This document shows positions 47,236-55,909 of a stretch of DNA of 64,000 nt, one piece after another. The translations under genes and the position numbers were made by a program. The stretch comes from Natronococcus sp. AD-5 (GTDB lineage Archaea; Halobacteriota; Halobacteria; Halobacteriales; Natrialbaceae). The DNA lies in contig NZ_CP132294.1 in assembly GCF_030734285.1 (NCBI RefSeq), positions 3,348,001 through 3,412,000 of the forward strand, in the 5' to 3' direction. How positions within the stretch are numbered: position 1 is the stretch's first letter; each line of letters starts with the position of its first letter. Under the pieces are notes generated by a model. It had not been told where the DNA came from, searched no databases, and was given only the letters and a program-made list of their open reading frames with translations.

Positions 47236-47601
47236 TCAGCTGTCGGATTCCCGGTCTGGTTCGTCCTTCACCGTCTCTTCGAGTAGGTCCTCGATTTCGT
47301 CTTCGCGCGGCCGACGGTCGATTCGCTGATCGACGGTTTCGATCCGCTGCTGGACCGCGTCGACCTGTTCGCCGATCGTCTGTTCGACGGTTTCTTCGAC
47401 CGTCTCTTCGACTGCCGTCGTCATCCACTCCGGATCGAAGCGGGCCATCTTCCAGACGACGTGTAGCGCGTACGACACCAGCACCCCTAACCCGAACGCC
47501 AACCCGACTCGCGTTCCGACGGAGACGATCAGGACGATCGAGACGAAAATCAGTACTCCGTAGGCGAGATCGACGGTCGCGTCGACGCGGCGCGGATTCA
47601 T
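47236..47601 (-). CDS. Membrane protein with coiled-coil tail, 121 aa
   Basis: Two hydrophobic helices near the N-terminus ('LAYGVLIFVSIVLIVSVGTR' and 'LAFGLGVLVSYALHVVW') are followed by a long Glu/Gln/Val heptad-like region (TAVEETVEETVEQTIGEQVD onward), which predicts a coiled coil, and a charged acidic end. It has no known domain. A dimeric membrane-anchored scaffold is plausible. A strong hairpin follows its 3' end. Confidence 0.78.
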   Translation of the reverse strand: MNPRRVDATVDLAYGVLIFVSIVLIVSVGTRVGLAFGLGVLVSYALHVVWKMARFDPEWMTTAVEETVEETVEQTIGEQVDAVQQRIETVDQRIDRRPREDEIEDLLEETVKDEPDRESDS

Positions 47602-47893
47602 CGGTCGGTCGGTCCCTCCAGCGCAGTCGCGGACCGGTTTCGAACTCGATCGATACAGGAGACCATGTGTAGTATTATTTAGGGTAGTACGTGAAGTCAG
47701 TTTGGGGAGACTGCCGTCAGTATTGTCGAGAGAAGAACGAGACTACTCGCGTCAGGTCGCGACCGACGTCGGTCGCCCTGAACGCGTTCTCGAGTGCGCT
47801 TTGCGACCGCAACCCCCGAGCGGCGTCGCCGGCGGGACCTCTCGAGTCGCCCGGATCGACGTCGACGTCGCCGACGACGAGAGACGAGCAGCG
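47602..47893. other. Intergenic region, no convincing gene
   Basis: It lies between the 121-residue membrane protein (its 5' side) and the 3' end of the leftward SLC13 permease. An AT-rich 'gtagtattatttagggtagt' near 47669-47688 is 70-90 bp from the membrane-protein start and is a plausible regulatory or promoter element. Rightward frames here lack protein-like composition. Confidence 0.45.
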
Positions 47894-49750
47894 TCAGACC
47901 CCCCAGAAGAACGCGATCCCGAGTACGGTCACGATAGAGAGGAGTAGCTGCAGCGGCGCGCCGACCCGGAAGTAGTCGCTAAAGCGGTAGCCGCCGGGGC
48001 CGTAGACGAACAGGTTCGTCTGGTAGCCGATCGGTCCGAGGAAGGCCGTACTCGCCGCGAAGGTGACCGCCAGCACGAACGCGAACGGGTTCGCGCCGAT
48101 ACCGGCCGCCGCGGCCGCCGCGACCGGGATCAGGAGGACGACGCTCGCGTTGTTGCTGATGACCTCCGTGATGAGTCCAGTCACGATGTAGAACAGCCAC
48201 AGCACGAGCAGCGTCGGCAGGAAGCCCGCCGTCTGGACGACCAGAAACGCGAGATAAGCCGCGGCACCCGTCTGCTCGAGCGCGATTCCCAGCGGAATGA
48301 CGCCCGCCAGCAGGAAGATGATGTCCCACTCGACGGCGTCGTACAGCTCGTTGGGGTCGAGCACGCCGGTGACGACCATCGCGACGACGCCCGCGAGCGC
48401 CGAGAGCAGGATCGGGTAGATCTCGAGGGCGGCGACGGCGACGACGCCGATCATGATGGCGACGGCGATCGGCGCCTTGTCCGCGCGGTACTCGGGGCGG
48501 GACGGTTCGCGGGCGACGATCACGTCGTCGCTGCGCGAGAGGCGATCGAGCGTGTCCGGCGGCGCCTGCACGAGGAGCGTGTCGCCGACGTCGAGTCGCG
48601 TGCCAACGATCCGGTCGGCGACGAGCGCGCCGTGGCTCCGCAGTCCGAGCACCGCGGCGCCGTACTCCTCGCGAAACCGCTCGGGGTCGAGCCGCTCGCC
48701 GACCAGCTGCGAGTCCAGCGAGACGACCAGTTCCGTGAGGATACCCTCCGCCGACTCCGGCGACAGCTCTACGTCGGACGTCGGACGGCCGATCAGTTCG
48801 ACCCCCGCCGCGTCCTCGAGTGCGCTAATCGCGTCGCGGTTCGTACGAACGACGAGGACGTCGCCCTCTTCGAGGTGGGTTTCCCTGCGCGGTGCGACCG
48901 ACCGATCCCGGCCGTGAACCACCTGGACGACGTCGATCTCGGGACCGACCATATCCGTCGCGTCGCCGACGGTCGCCCCCACGAGCGGCGAGCCCGGCAC
49001 GACCGCCACGTCCGCGACGTAGTCGCCGACCGCGTACTCCTCGAGGTAGTCCGCCCGCGGCGGGACCCGTTCGGGGAGGAGGTGGTGGCTGACGAAGACC
49101 AGGTAGAGGCCGCCGGCGAGGACGACCAACGCGCCGAGCTGGGTGAACTCGAACATCGAGAACCCGTGGAGTTCGGGGTAGTCCTCTCCGAGGCGGGCGC
49201 TGACGTCGCTCGCGAGGAGGTTCGTCGAGGTGCCGATGAGGGTGAGCATCCCGCCGACCTGTGAGGCGTAGGAAAGCGGAATTAGCAGCTTCGACGGCGA
49301 GGTGTTCCCGCGATTGGCGACGTCGGTGACGACCGGGACCATCAGCGCGACGATGGGCGTGTTGTTCAGAAAGCCGGAAACGGGACTGGTGGCGGCCACC
49401 GTCGCGAAGAGCTGTTTCCTGACGCTATCCCCCGCGAACGCGGCCATCCGTCGACCCAGCTCCTGGACGATCCCGGTCCGGCTGATGCCGCCGCTCAGGA
49501 TCAGCATCGCCAGCACCGTAATCGTCGCCTCGTTCGCGAACCCCGAGATGCCGGTCGCCGGATCGATCCCCGTCCAGGGCTCGAGGACGATCAGCACGAC
49601 GATCAGCAACAACGCGGTGACGTCGATCGGCAGGCGCTCGGTGACGAACAGCACGAGCGCGAGGACGACGACGCCGAAGACGACGAGCACGTCCGTCGTC
49701 AGCTCCGGTCGCGTCACGGGCTCCTGGGCGAGCACCAGGCTGGCCGACAT
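47894..49750 (-). CDS. SLC13-type anion permease with two TrkA-C domains
   Basis: A 618-residue transporter of the ArsB/DASS-like ion transporter superfamily. The N-terminal membrane half has 'NNTPIVALMVPVVTDVANRG' and 'LLIPLSYASQVGGMLTLIGT', with the typical SNNTxxA-like segment. Two TrkA-C (RCK_C) domains occupy about 205-370 ('DVAVVPGSPLVGATVGDATD' and 'LDSQLVGERLDPERFREEYG'), and a second membrane half follows with 'VISNNASVVLLIPVAAAAAA'. Members move sulfate, dicarboxylates or arsenite-like anions; the substrate here is unclear. The RCK domains may sense a ligand. Confidence 0.88.
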   Translation of the reverse strand: MSASLVLAQEPVTRPELTTDVLVVFGVVVLALVLFVTERLPIDVTALLLIVVLIVLEPWTGIDPATGISGFANEATITVLAMLILSGGISRTGIVQELGRRMAAFAGDSVRKQLFATVAATSPVSGFLNNTPIVALMVPVVTDVANRGNTSPSKLLIPLSYASQVGGMLTLIGTSTNLLASDVSARLGEDYPELHGFSMFEFTQLGALVVLAGGLYLVFVSHHLLPERVPPRADYLEEYAVGDYVADVAVVPGSPLVGATVGDATDMVGPEIDVVQVVHGRDRSVAPRRETHLEEGDVLVVRTNRDAISALEDAAGVELIGRPTSDVELSPESAEGILTELVVSLDSQLVGERLDPERFREEYGAAVLGLRSHGALVADRIVGTRLDVGDTLLVQAPPDTLDRLSRSDDVIVAREPSRPEYRADKAPIAVAIMIGVVAVAALEIYPILLSALAGVVAMVVTGVLDPNELYDAVEWDIIFLLAGVIPLGIALEQTGAAAYLAFLVVQTAGFLPTLLVLWLFYIVTGLITEVISNNASVVLLIPVAAAAAAGIGANPFAFVLAVTFAASTAFLGPIGYQTNLFVYGPGGYRFSDYFRVGAPLQLLLSIVTVLGIAFFWGV

Positions 49751-49867
49751 GGACGTCTGCACACCGACGCGACAGGTAATAATTCTGCACGAAGCGCGGA
49801 CAGTGTGCGTTCGATGGGAGTCGTCGAAATCGTCGGCTTTACTCGCGTCGACCGCGGGCACTGGAGT

Positions 49868-50605
49868 ATGGATACCGACGACGCGACGTTCGAGGTGATT
49901 CCGGCGGTCGACGTCCAGGACGGCGAGGTCGTTCAGCTCGTACAGGGCGAACGCGGGACGGAGAAGACCTACGGCGACCCCGTCGAGGCCGCGCGGCGGT
50001 GGATCGGCGCCGGGGCGAAGACGCTCCACCTCGTCGATCTGGACGGCGCGTTCGAGGGCGAGCGCGAGAACGCCGACGCCGTCGGCGCCGTGATCGACGC
50101 CGTCGACGTACCGACGCAGCTCGGGGGCGGCATCCGGACCGCCGAGGACGCGATCGATCTGCTCGAGCGCGGCGTCGACCGCGTCATCCTCGGGACGGCG
50201 GCGGTCGAGAACCCGGACGTCGTCGCCGAGATCAGCGACGAGCGCCCCGACAGCGTGGTCGTCAGCCTCGACGCGAAAGGCGGCGAGGTCGTCGTCGAGG
50301 GCTGGACCGAGGGCGCCGGCATCACCCCGGTCGAGGCCGCCGAGCGGTACGAGGAGCTCGGCGCCGCCGCGATCCTCTTCACGAACGTCGACGTCGAGGG
50401 GCAACTCGAGGGCGTCGCGACCGACCCCGTCCGGGAGCTGGTCGAAGCGACCGAGATTCCGGTGATCGCCAGCGGCGGCGTCGCGACGCTCGAGGACGTT
50501 CGAGACCTCCGGGAGGCCGGTGCCGCCGCGGTGGTCGTCGGCAGCGCCCTGTACGAAGGGCGGTTCACGCTCGAGGAGGCCCAGGCTGCGGTCGACGAGG
50601 AGTAA
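49868..50605 (+). CDS. hisA: Phosphoribosylformimino-AICAR ribotide isomerase
   Basis: A 245-residue TIM-barrel enzyme catalysing the fourth step of histidine synthesis, the ProFAR isomerisation. Landmarks are EVIPAVDVQDGEVVQLVQGE, with catalytic Asp in 'PAVDVQDG', the phosphate-binding 'LGGGIRTAEDAIDLLERG', and the second phosphate site 'PVIASGGVATLEDVRDL'. Length is typical. The ATG at 49868 is chosen because the start MDTDDATFEVIPAVD is the homologous one. hisB lies 1.3 kb away on the same strand. Confidence 0.95.
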   Translation: MDTDDATFEVIPAVDVQDGEVVQLVQGERGTEKTYGDPVEAARRWIGAGAKTLHLVDLDGAFEGERENADAVGAVIDAVDVPTQLGGGIRTAEDAIDLLERGVDRVILGTAAVENPDVVAEISDERPDSVVVSLDAKGGEVVVEGWTEGAGITPVEAAERYEELGAAAILFTNVDVEGQLEGVATDPVRELVEATEIPVIASGGVATLEDVRDLREAGAAAVVVGSALYEGRFTLEEAQAAVDEE

Positions 50606-50686
50606 TCGCGCGTTCCCAGCGGGCCTCGAGGGAGGTATCCCACACCACCGTAACCGAGTTAGCGGTGGCCGAGACGGCGAGAGGCG

Positions 50687-51184
50687 ATGACTCGAGTCCG
50701 AAATCTGAGACCCGACGACGCCCGCGCGCTGACCGACCGCTACGAGGACTACGAGTGGTGGGCCGACCGCGACGTCGGCGCCGTTCGAGAGGCGCTCGCC
50801 GAGACGGAGGTCGTCGTCGGCGTCGAAGAAGACGGGAAACTCGTAGCCGCCGCGCGGGTCCTGACCGACTACACGTACTACGCGAACGTCTTCGTCGTCC
50901 TCAGAAGCGCTTCGTGCTTCTGATGGGCTGTACGAGAGCTCCGCTCTCGTGCACGTGATCGTCGCCGCGGATCGGCGGGGCGAGGGTCTCGGTGAAACGC
51001 TCGTGGAAGCGGTCGTCGACCACCCCGACCTGCGGTCGGTCGTCGGTCTCTCGCTGCGCTGCCGTCGCGGCCTCTGGTGCCGTACTACGAGACGGTCGGC
51101 TTCGAACCGTTCGACTCCGAGACGGAGATTCCGGAGGGCGGTACCGAGGACTTGGTCCGGATGACCGACGAGCAGCGCGGGTAA
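50687..51184 (+). pseudogene. Broken GNAT acetyltransferase, split by a hairpin insertion
   Basis: The first part (50687-50895) encodes a GNAT N-terminus (MTRVRNLRPDDARALTDRYE onward to 'TYYANVF'). Then ~55 foreign bases with two hairpins end the frame with a TGA at 50921. Beyond, another frame gives the acetyl-CoA loop 'VIVAADRRGEGLGETLVEAV', and a further frame gives the C-terminal 'VPYYETVGFEPFDSETEIPE' ending at 51184. At least two frame breaks make this a clear pseudogene. It follows hisA by 81 bp and precedes hisB. Confidence 0.8.
50902..50950. mobile_element. Short two-hairpin insertion within the GNAT pseudogene
   Basis: Two adjacent perfect hairpins: CAGAAGC-gcttcgt-GCTTCTG (50902-50922) and ACGAGAGC-tcc-GCTCTCGT (50932-50950), joined by 9 bases. 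The GNAT coding sequence resumes just after. It looks like a miniature palindromic element of ~50-55 bp; no transposase is present and target duplications cannot be judged by eye. Confidence 0.55.
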
Positions 51185-51379
51185 GCCGGGAAGCGATCGG
51201 CTCTCGAGGCGCGGAGACGCGAGCGATACGGCCGGACGTACGGTTCGTGCGCCGAAGAGCCGTGCGGCTCGAGGAAAGAGCCCGGTTCGGAACGACGACG
51301 GGTGCGCGCGGCGGCTCGACGACGAACGGTTTCAGGGCGGTGTGGAGATCCAGAGGCGATTGGGCGGCTCGAGACGCGC

Positions 51380-51652
51380 TCACTCCCGGTTGTAGCCGTG
51401 ACCAACGTAGAGGGCGAAGACGTTGATCGACAGGACAAGGAGGAACGCGAGCGAGACGCTCGGATCGCCGAGTCCGCGCGCGAGCAACGGCAAGTGGACG
51501 AACGGGAGCGTGACGGCGACCCAGAACGCGAGGAACTCTGCCGGTTTCTTGAGCGAGCGGACGAGTCGGTGGTGACGGCCCTCGGACTTGGGCTTGGCCT
51601 CGGGACCTGAGGGCGCGATCGATTCGTTCGAGAGCGGGGAGTGGTTCGACAT
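51380..51652 (-). CDS. Small membrane protein, 90 aa
   Basis: A 90-residue protein with a polar N-terminus (MSNHSPLSNESIAPSGPEAK), a basic patch 'EGRHHRLVRSLKKPAEF' and two hydrophobic helices ('LAFWVAVTLPFVHLPLLARG', 'VSLAFLLVLSINVFALYVGH'). It lies between the GNAT pseudogene and hisB, oriented opposite to them. A small hairpin GAGCCG-tg-CGGCTC at 51257-51270 lies downstream. Function unknown. Confidence 0.78.
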   Translation of the reverse strand: MSNHSPLSNESIAPSGPEAKPKSEGRHHRLVRSLKKPAEFLAFWVAVTLPFVHLPLLARGLGDPSVSLAFLLVLSINVFALYVGHGYNRE

Positions 51653-51788
51653 GGGACCGGATCCTACCTCTGTGTATTCACGACGTTCACCGATACCATC
51701 ATATAAGCAGCCGAATATTGGACTGGTTTCGGATAGTTTCATCTCGTAAACGGCCACTACCGACGTTTCGTAACCCCAGCAGAGATGA

Positions 51789-51813
51789 TTAGAAATTTTA
51801 TAACCGCTTCTAA
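51789..51813. promoter_or_regulatory. Inverted repeat spanning a TATA-like element before hisB
   Basis: TTAGAA (51789-51794) and TTCTAA (51808-51813) are reverse complements around 'attttataaccgc', which contains a TATA-like core. It lies ~120-140 bp before the hisB ATG at 51932. A bound factor here would block the TATA box. The arms are only 6 bp, so chance cannot be excluded. Confidence 0.4.
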
Positions 51814-51931
51814 ACTTGTTTCTTCCGGCGAGTGTGTTCGATTCCTAGTGGTTCGTATTCTGGTACGTTCGGCGGTCGAAGCGGTCGAGACGAGCGGAAC
51901 CCCCTTGTACCGGCGGCGGTATCGATGCGGC

Positions 51932-52519
51932 ATGAGCGACCGAACGGCAACGGTGACGCGCGACACGAGCGAAACGTCGATCGAGTGCGCCGTCGCGATC
52001 GACGGCAGCGGCGAGGCCGACGTCGAGACCGGAATCGGCTTCTTCGACCACATGCTGGGGTCGTTCGCCAAACACGGCCTGTTCGACCTCGAGGTCGAGT
52101 GCGACGGCGACCTCGAGATCGACGACCACCACACCGTCGAGGACGTGGCGATCGTCCTCGGGACGGCCGTCGACGAGGCCCTCGGCGATCGGTCGGGGAT
52201 CGTCCGCTACGCGGACCGGCGCGTGCCGCTCGACGAGGCCGTCGCGGGCGCCGTCGTCGACGTCAGCGGTCGCCCCCGGTTCTACTTCGACGGGACGTTC
52301 TCCCAGGAGGGTATCGGCGACTTCACGAGCGACATGGCCCGCCACTTCGGGGAGTCGCTCGCGATGAACGCCGGGCTCACCCTCCACCTCGAGGTCGACG
52401 GCGAGAACGCCCACCACGAGGTCGAGGCGCTGTTCAAGGCGCTCGCGCGCGCCCTCGACGACGCGACCCGGATCGACGAGCGCCGCGAGGGAACGCCGAG
52501 TACGAAAGGGACGCTCTAG
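51932..52519 (+). CDS. hisB: Imidazoleglycerol-phosphate dehydratase
   Basis: A 195-residue monofunctional HisB for the sixth histidine-synthesis enzyme step. Both manganese motifs are present: DDHHTVED and NAHHEVEA, plus the '[16 protein letters not shown]' segment. It lacks the HisB-N phosphatase domain, as usual in archaea. The ATG at 51932 starts the conserved sequence. It shares a neighbourhood with hisA, and its stop overlaps the convergent zinc-finger protein gene by 4 bases. Confidence 0.96.
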   Translation: MSDRTATVTRDTSETSIECAVAIDGSGEADVETGIGFFDHMLGSFAKHGLFDLEVECDGDLEIDDHHTVEDVAIVLGTAVDEALGDRSGIVRYADRRVPLDEAVAGAVVDVSGRPRFYFDGTFSQEGIGDFTSDMARHFGESLAMNAGLTLHLEVDGENAHHEVEALFKALARALDDATRIDERREGTPSTKGTL

Positions 52520-53151
52520 GGGCGACGAAGCTCGCCGCCGGACTCGGTGAACTCGCCGTCTTCGAGCGCGTGCTCGATGATCGCCTCGACCTCGTGGGAC
52601 TCGAGATCGTACGCGCCCGCAGCCAGCGATTCGACCGCGCGCCGCTCCATCGGGAACGTGCGGTTGCGAAGCAGCCGAACGACTTTGCCGTACGCCGGCG
52701 GAGCGGGGTTCGCTTCGGCCCGTTCGCCGCTCGCGCGATTTTCGGTCGCTTTCCCGTCGGTCGTCGATCCGTCGCTCGTCGACTCGTCAGTCGGTGATTC
52801 GTCGCCGGTCGTCGCGTCCGTCCGCTCGTGCTCGAGCGCGGTGCCGTCGGCGGCCTCGGCGGCGGTATCGGAGGGCGCCTCTCCCGAGTCGCGAGTTCGA
52901 TTACTCCGCGTCGGCTCGCTCGAGGTACTTCTCGAGGCAGACTCATCCGTCGCTTCGTCGGTCGTGGAGTGACGCTCCGTGCCGGCGCGAGCGAGCAGCG
53001 GTTCGATCAGCGTCGAAAGTCGCGTCTCACAGTCGTCACAGAGCACGACGCGTCGTTGCTCGGCCTCGGTCGGGTCGAGTTCGGGTGGAACGACCTCGAA
53101 GGTACCGACGGCCTCGACGGCGCAAAAGTCACAGTTCTGAAGTGCACGCAT
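52516..53151 (-). CDS. Zinc-finger protein with long acidic linker, 211 aa
   Basis: Residues 7-45 contain two Cys pairs (CDFC and CDDC), a treble-clef/ribbon-like zinc site. A ~90-residue disordered Ser/Thr/Asp/Glu linker follows, and then a C-terminal helical domain ('[20 protein letters not shown]', '[18 protein letters not shown]'). This resembles haloarchaeal single-domain zinc proteins of unknown function. It converges with hisB. A regulatory or nucleic-acid role is likely but unproven. Confidence 0.78.
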   Translation of the reverse strand: MRALQNCDFCAVEAVGTFEVVPPELDPTEAEQRRVVLCDDCETRLSTLIEPLLARAGTERHSTTDEATDESASRSTSSEPTRSNRTRDSGEAPSDTAAEAADGTALEHERTDATTGDESPTDESTSDGSTTDGKATENRASGERAEANPAPPAYGKVVRLLRNRTFPMERRAVESLAAGAYDLESHEVEAIIEHALEDGEFTESGGELRRP

Positions 53152-53274
53152 GGCGACGTGGTGTCAGGCGGGAAGTAAAAACCCACCGGGAAGCGAACTT
53201 CGGGGCGAGGCGACCGACGGTCGACCGCGCGACCACCGATCATTATAGTACGGCCTGCGTACACCCGAGACGGA

Positions 53275-53778
53275 ATGTTCGACGAGATCATGGAGAAGTT
53301 CGAGGGGTCGCCGAGCCAGCAGGCGGTCATTCGCCTGCTGCTCGAGCGGGGCTTCTCCGTCAACGACGACGGCCGGGTCGTCTCCGGCGGCATCGAGATA
53401 CCGAACACGGGAATCGCCCGCGAGATCGACGTCGACCGGCGGGTCGTGGACTCGACGACCGACGCGATCCTCGAGGATCCGGAACTGCGGCGGATCTTCC
53501 AGAACATCTCGCAGGTGCCGAGCCTGATGGACCTCGCGCCCGTCCTCGACCTGACGGTGCTGTCGATCGCGGTCGACGACGCCGAGCAGGAGGGAATCGT
53601 CGCCCGGATCACGGGCACGCTCGCCGACCACGGCATCTCGATCCGGCAGACGATCAGCGAAGATCCGGAGTTCACCGACGAGCCGCGGCTGTACCTCGTC
53701 ACCGATCAGGATCTGCCGGGCGGCGTGATCACCGAAATCCGCGACCTCGAGTTCGTTCGGAAGATCGAACTGCAGTAA
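53275..53778 (+). CDS. ACT-domain amino-acid metabolism regulator
   Basis: A 167-residue protein with an N-terminal helical HTH-like half ('QQAVIRLLLERGFSVNDDGR' onward) and a C-terminal ACT domain ('DLTVLSIAVDDAEQEGIVAR', 'LADHGISIRQTISEDPEF'). This combination matches the archaeal family of predicted regulators of amino-acid metabolism. The ligand would be an amino acid bound at the ACT interface. Its position next to hisB may mean it monitors histidine or a related amino acid (inference). Confidence 0.85.
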   Translation: MFDEIMEKFEGSPSQQAVIRLLLERGFSVNDDGRVVSGGIEIPNTGIAREIDVDRRVVDSTTDAILEDPELRRIFQNISQVPSLMDLAPVLDLTVLSIAVDDAEQEGIVARITGTLADHGISIRQTISEDPEFTDEPRLYLVTDQDLPGGVITEIRDLEFVRKIELQ

Positions 53779-53803
53779 CCTCGGTCGCCGGCGGGACCGA
53801 TGC

Positions 53804-54193
53804 TCACTCGATCGCGGGCGCGTCTTCCAGAACCGCCTTGAGCGCGGTCGTGAGCTCCTCGAACCGATCCATCGACATGTCGTCGGTCGTCACCCAGACG
53901 CCGTGCGGTTCCTCGATGACCCGCGTCAGGTAGCCGTTCTCGAACATGCGGATCGTCGCTTCGTACTCCCCGAGCTGGCTGTTACGGTAGGCGGACTGGG
54001 AGCGAAATCCCATCCGCTCCTGCTCGGCGAAGCCGACGAGGTCGGCGGTTCGGCTGAGATCCGATCGGAGATACACCTGTTCGACGTCGTCCTCCGTAAA
54101 GTACGTAATACTGCGAAGTTCGTCGCCGACGGTGGTACGACAGACGCTGCGCAATTCGTCAGCAAACCGTGAATCGACGGACTCTCTTCCCAT
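53804..54193 (-). CDS. Conserved haloarchaeal protein, DUF7522-like
   Basis: A 129-residue soluble acidic protein beginning MGRESVDSRFADELRSVCRT and containing 'EQVYLRSDLSRTADLVGFAE', 'YRNSQLGEYEATIRMFENGY' and 'GVWVTTDDMSMDRFEELTTA'. The pattern fits the haloarchaeal DUF7522 family, with no known activity. No metal motif or membrane segment is visible. The ATG at 54193 is the natural start; the frame extends 22 codons further but into AT-rich, non-coding-like sequence. Confidence 0.78.
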   Translation of the reverse strand: MGRESVDSRFADELRSVCRTTVGDELRSITYFTEDDVEQVYLRSDLSRTADLVGFAEQERMGFRSQSAYRNSQLGEYEATIRMFENGYLTRVIEEPHGVWVTTDDMSMDRFEELTTALKAVLEDAPAIE

Positions 54194-54360
54194 GTGTATT
54201 CGTAGCATATCAGGAGTAATAGCATAGTATGTCGGCTTGAATATCACACCGAGCCGCACGCGCCCCGATTCGGCGGCCGGCGGCGGGACCGATGGGCTCT
54301 TTTCGGTGGCCGGAATATCGCCGGCATGATCGATCCGGGGCGCGAACGGGGTGAACTCGC

Positions 54361-54969
54361 GTGAGCGAGACGTACCGAACCGTCGCCGAACCCGCGACCG
54401 CCGGCTTCGTCGTCCAGGGGTCGGAGTTCGTCGGTCGCGTCCGGCCGGTCGAGTCCGTCGACGCCGCGGAGGCGTTCGTCGACGCCGTTCGGGACGAGTG
54501 CGCCGACGCGACCCACAACGTCCCCGCCTACCGGGTGCGGGCCGGTGCCGAGGGAGCGTTCCTGCGAGAATATTCGAGCGACGACGGCGAACCCTCCGGC
54601 TCCGCGGGCAAACCCGCGCTGAACGTCCTCGCCCAGCGGGACGTCGAGAACTGCGCGGCCGTCGTCACCCGCTACTACGGCGGGACGAACCTCGGCGTCG
54701 GCGGTCTCGTCCGAGCGTACTCCCGCGCGGTGAAAGAAGCCCTCGAGGAAGCCGGAATCGTCGAAGAGCGCCCCCACGAGCGGGTCCGGATCACCGTCGA
54801 GTACGACGACTCCGGCACGGTGCGAGGGATTTTAGAGAGCGAGGGATTCGAGTTCGACGCCGACTACGAGACCGACGTCTCGTTCGCGGTCCGGGTGCCC
54901 CTCGAGGACGCCGAGGCGCTGCGCGACCGGCTTCGAAGCGCGACGAGCGGACGCGCCGACCTCGAGTGA
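54361..54969 (+). CDS. IMPACT/YigZ-family protein (UPF0029)
   Basis: A 202-residue protein with the IMPACT core: 'GSEFVGRVRPVESVDAAEAF', 'ATHNVPAYRV', and 'DDGEPSGSAGKPALNVLAQR', then 'VTRYYGGTNLGVGGLVRAYS'. The C-terminal domain is of YigZ type (DUF1949-like). The family relates to eukaryotic IMPACT, a translation regulator, but archaeal and bacterial members are of unknown function. A GTG start at 54361 is used. Confidence 0.9.
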   Translation: MSETYRTVAEPATAGFVVQGSEFVGRVRPVESVDAAEAFVDAVRDECADATHNVPAYRVRAGAEGAFLREYSSDDGEPSGSAGKPALNVLAQRDVENCAAVVTRYYGGTNLGVGGLVRAYSRAVKEALEEAGIVEERPHERVRITVEYDDSGTVRGILESEGFEFDADYETDVSFAVRVPLEDAEALRDRLRSATSGRADLE

Positions 54970-54978
54970 GGACGACGC

Positions 54979-55857
54979 TCAGTCCGCGGTTCGATTCCGA
55001 CCGGCACCGTTCGGGCGGGTTCGCTCGATCGCATCGCGGACGGTCTCGAGGTCCGCGAGTTCGGACCGCTCGAGGCGGACGTCGAACAGGTCGCGGTCGA
55101 GGACCAGCTCGTCGTCCCGCAGTCGGACGTGCGAGACGTCCTCCCAGGGGACGAGCGTCTCCGTGAACGGTCGTCGTTTGACGAGCCCGTTCTCGTAAAC
55201 CCGGATCTCGGGCTGGGTGCCCCATCCGGTTTGCCATCGACCCTCGATGACACCGGCGACGATCCACCCCAGTGCGATCGCGACCCACACGACGGCGGCG
55301 GTCCAGTTTCCGCTTGCGGCACCGGTGAGCGCCATGAACAGCCAGACGAGGGCGATGAGCGTATAGGCCTTCCCCGCCCTTGGCGGCGTCCACCGCCACG
55401 AGTCGAGGGGGTCCCCGGCGACGACGGCCTCGACGTACCGCGTCCGGGCCAGTTCGGCGACGACGTATCCCAGCACGAGGAGGCCGACGGCCGACCCAGT
55501 CGCGACGAGGGTGAGGATGGACTCGAGCGAGAGCCACCACGAGGCGACGGCCGCCGCGCCGAACGGGACGGCCGGGACGGATGGCGACGCGCGACGGCGT
55601 CGGCTCCTGCCGAGTCGAATCGCCAGCGTCCCGTCGATCCCCGCGGCAGCGATGCCAGCGAGGAACCCGCCCGCGAGACCGACCAGGTAAATTTCGGCGA
55701 GGGAAGCGCTCGAGACGGCCTGCAACGTGGCGGCTGCGGTCACGAATCCCGCGACGAGCACGCCCGCGTAGAGGCCGAAGACTATCCGGATCCCCGCACT
55801 CGAGGAGCGTAGCCGGTCATCGGCATCGGTCGGCTCGAGTGGATCCGAGGGGCTCAC
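54979..55857 (-). CDS. Membrane protein with C-terminal PH-like domain, 292 aa
   Basis: A polytopic protein with about 6-7 helices in the first ~210 residues and a soluble C-terminal domain ('TQPEIRVYENGLVKRRPFTE', 'WEDVSHVRLRDDELVLDRDL') resembling a PH-like fold seen in several membrane-protein families. It is on the same strand as the TRAP permease, starting 52 bp after its stop, and may be co-transcribed. Function unknown. Confidence 0.75.
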   Translation of the reverse strand: MSPSDPLEPTDADDRLRSSSAGIRIVFGLYAGVLVAGFVTAAATLQAVSSASLAEIYLVGLAGGFLAGIAAAGIDGTLAIRLGRSRRRRASPSVPAVPFGAAAVASWWLSLESILTLVATGSAVGLLVLGYVVAELARTRYVEAVVAGDPLDSWRWTPPRAGKAYTLIALVWLFMALTGAASGNWTAAVVWVAIALGWIVAGVIEGRWQTGWGTQPEIRVYENGLVKRRPFTETLVPWEDVSHVRLRDDELVLDRDLFDVRLERSELADLETVRDAIERTRPNGAGRNRTAD

Positions 55858-55909
55858 GGGAGAAACTACGTCGAACAGGTTAAAATACTGATGGGACGGG
55901 GGAACCGAA

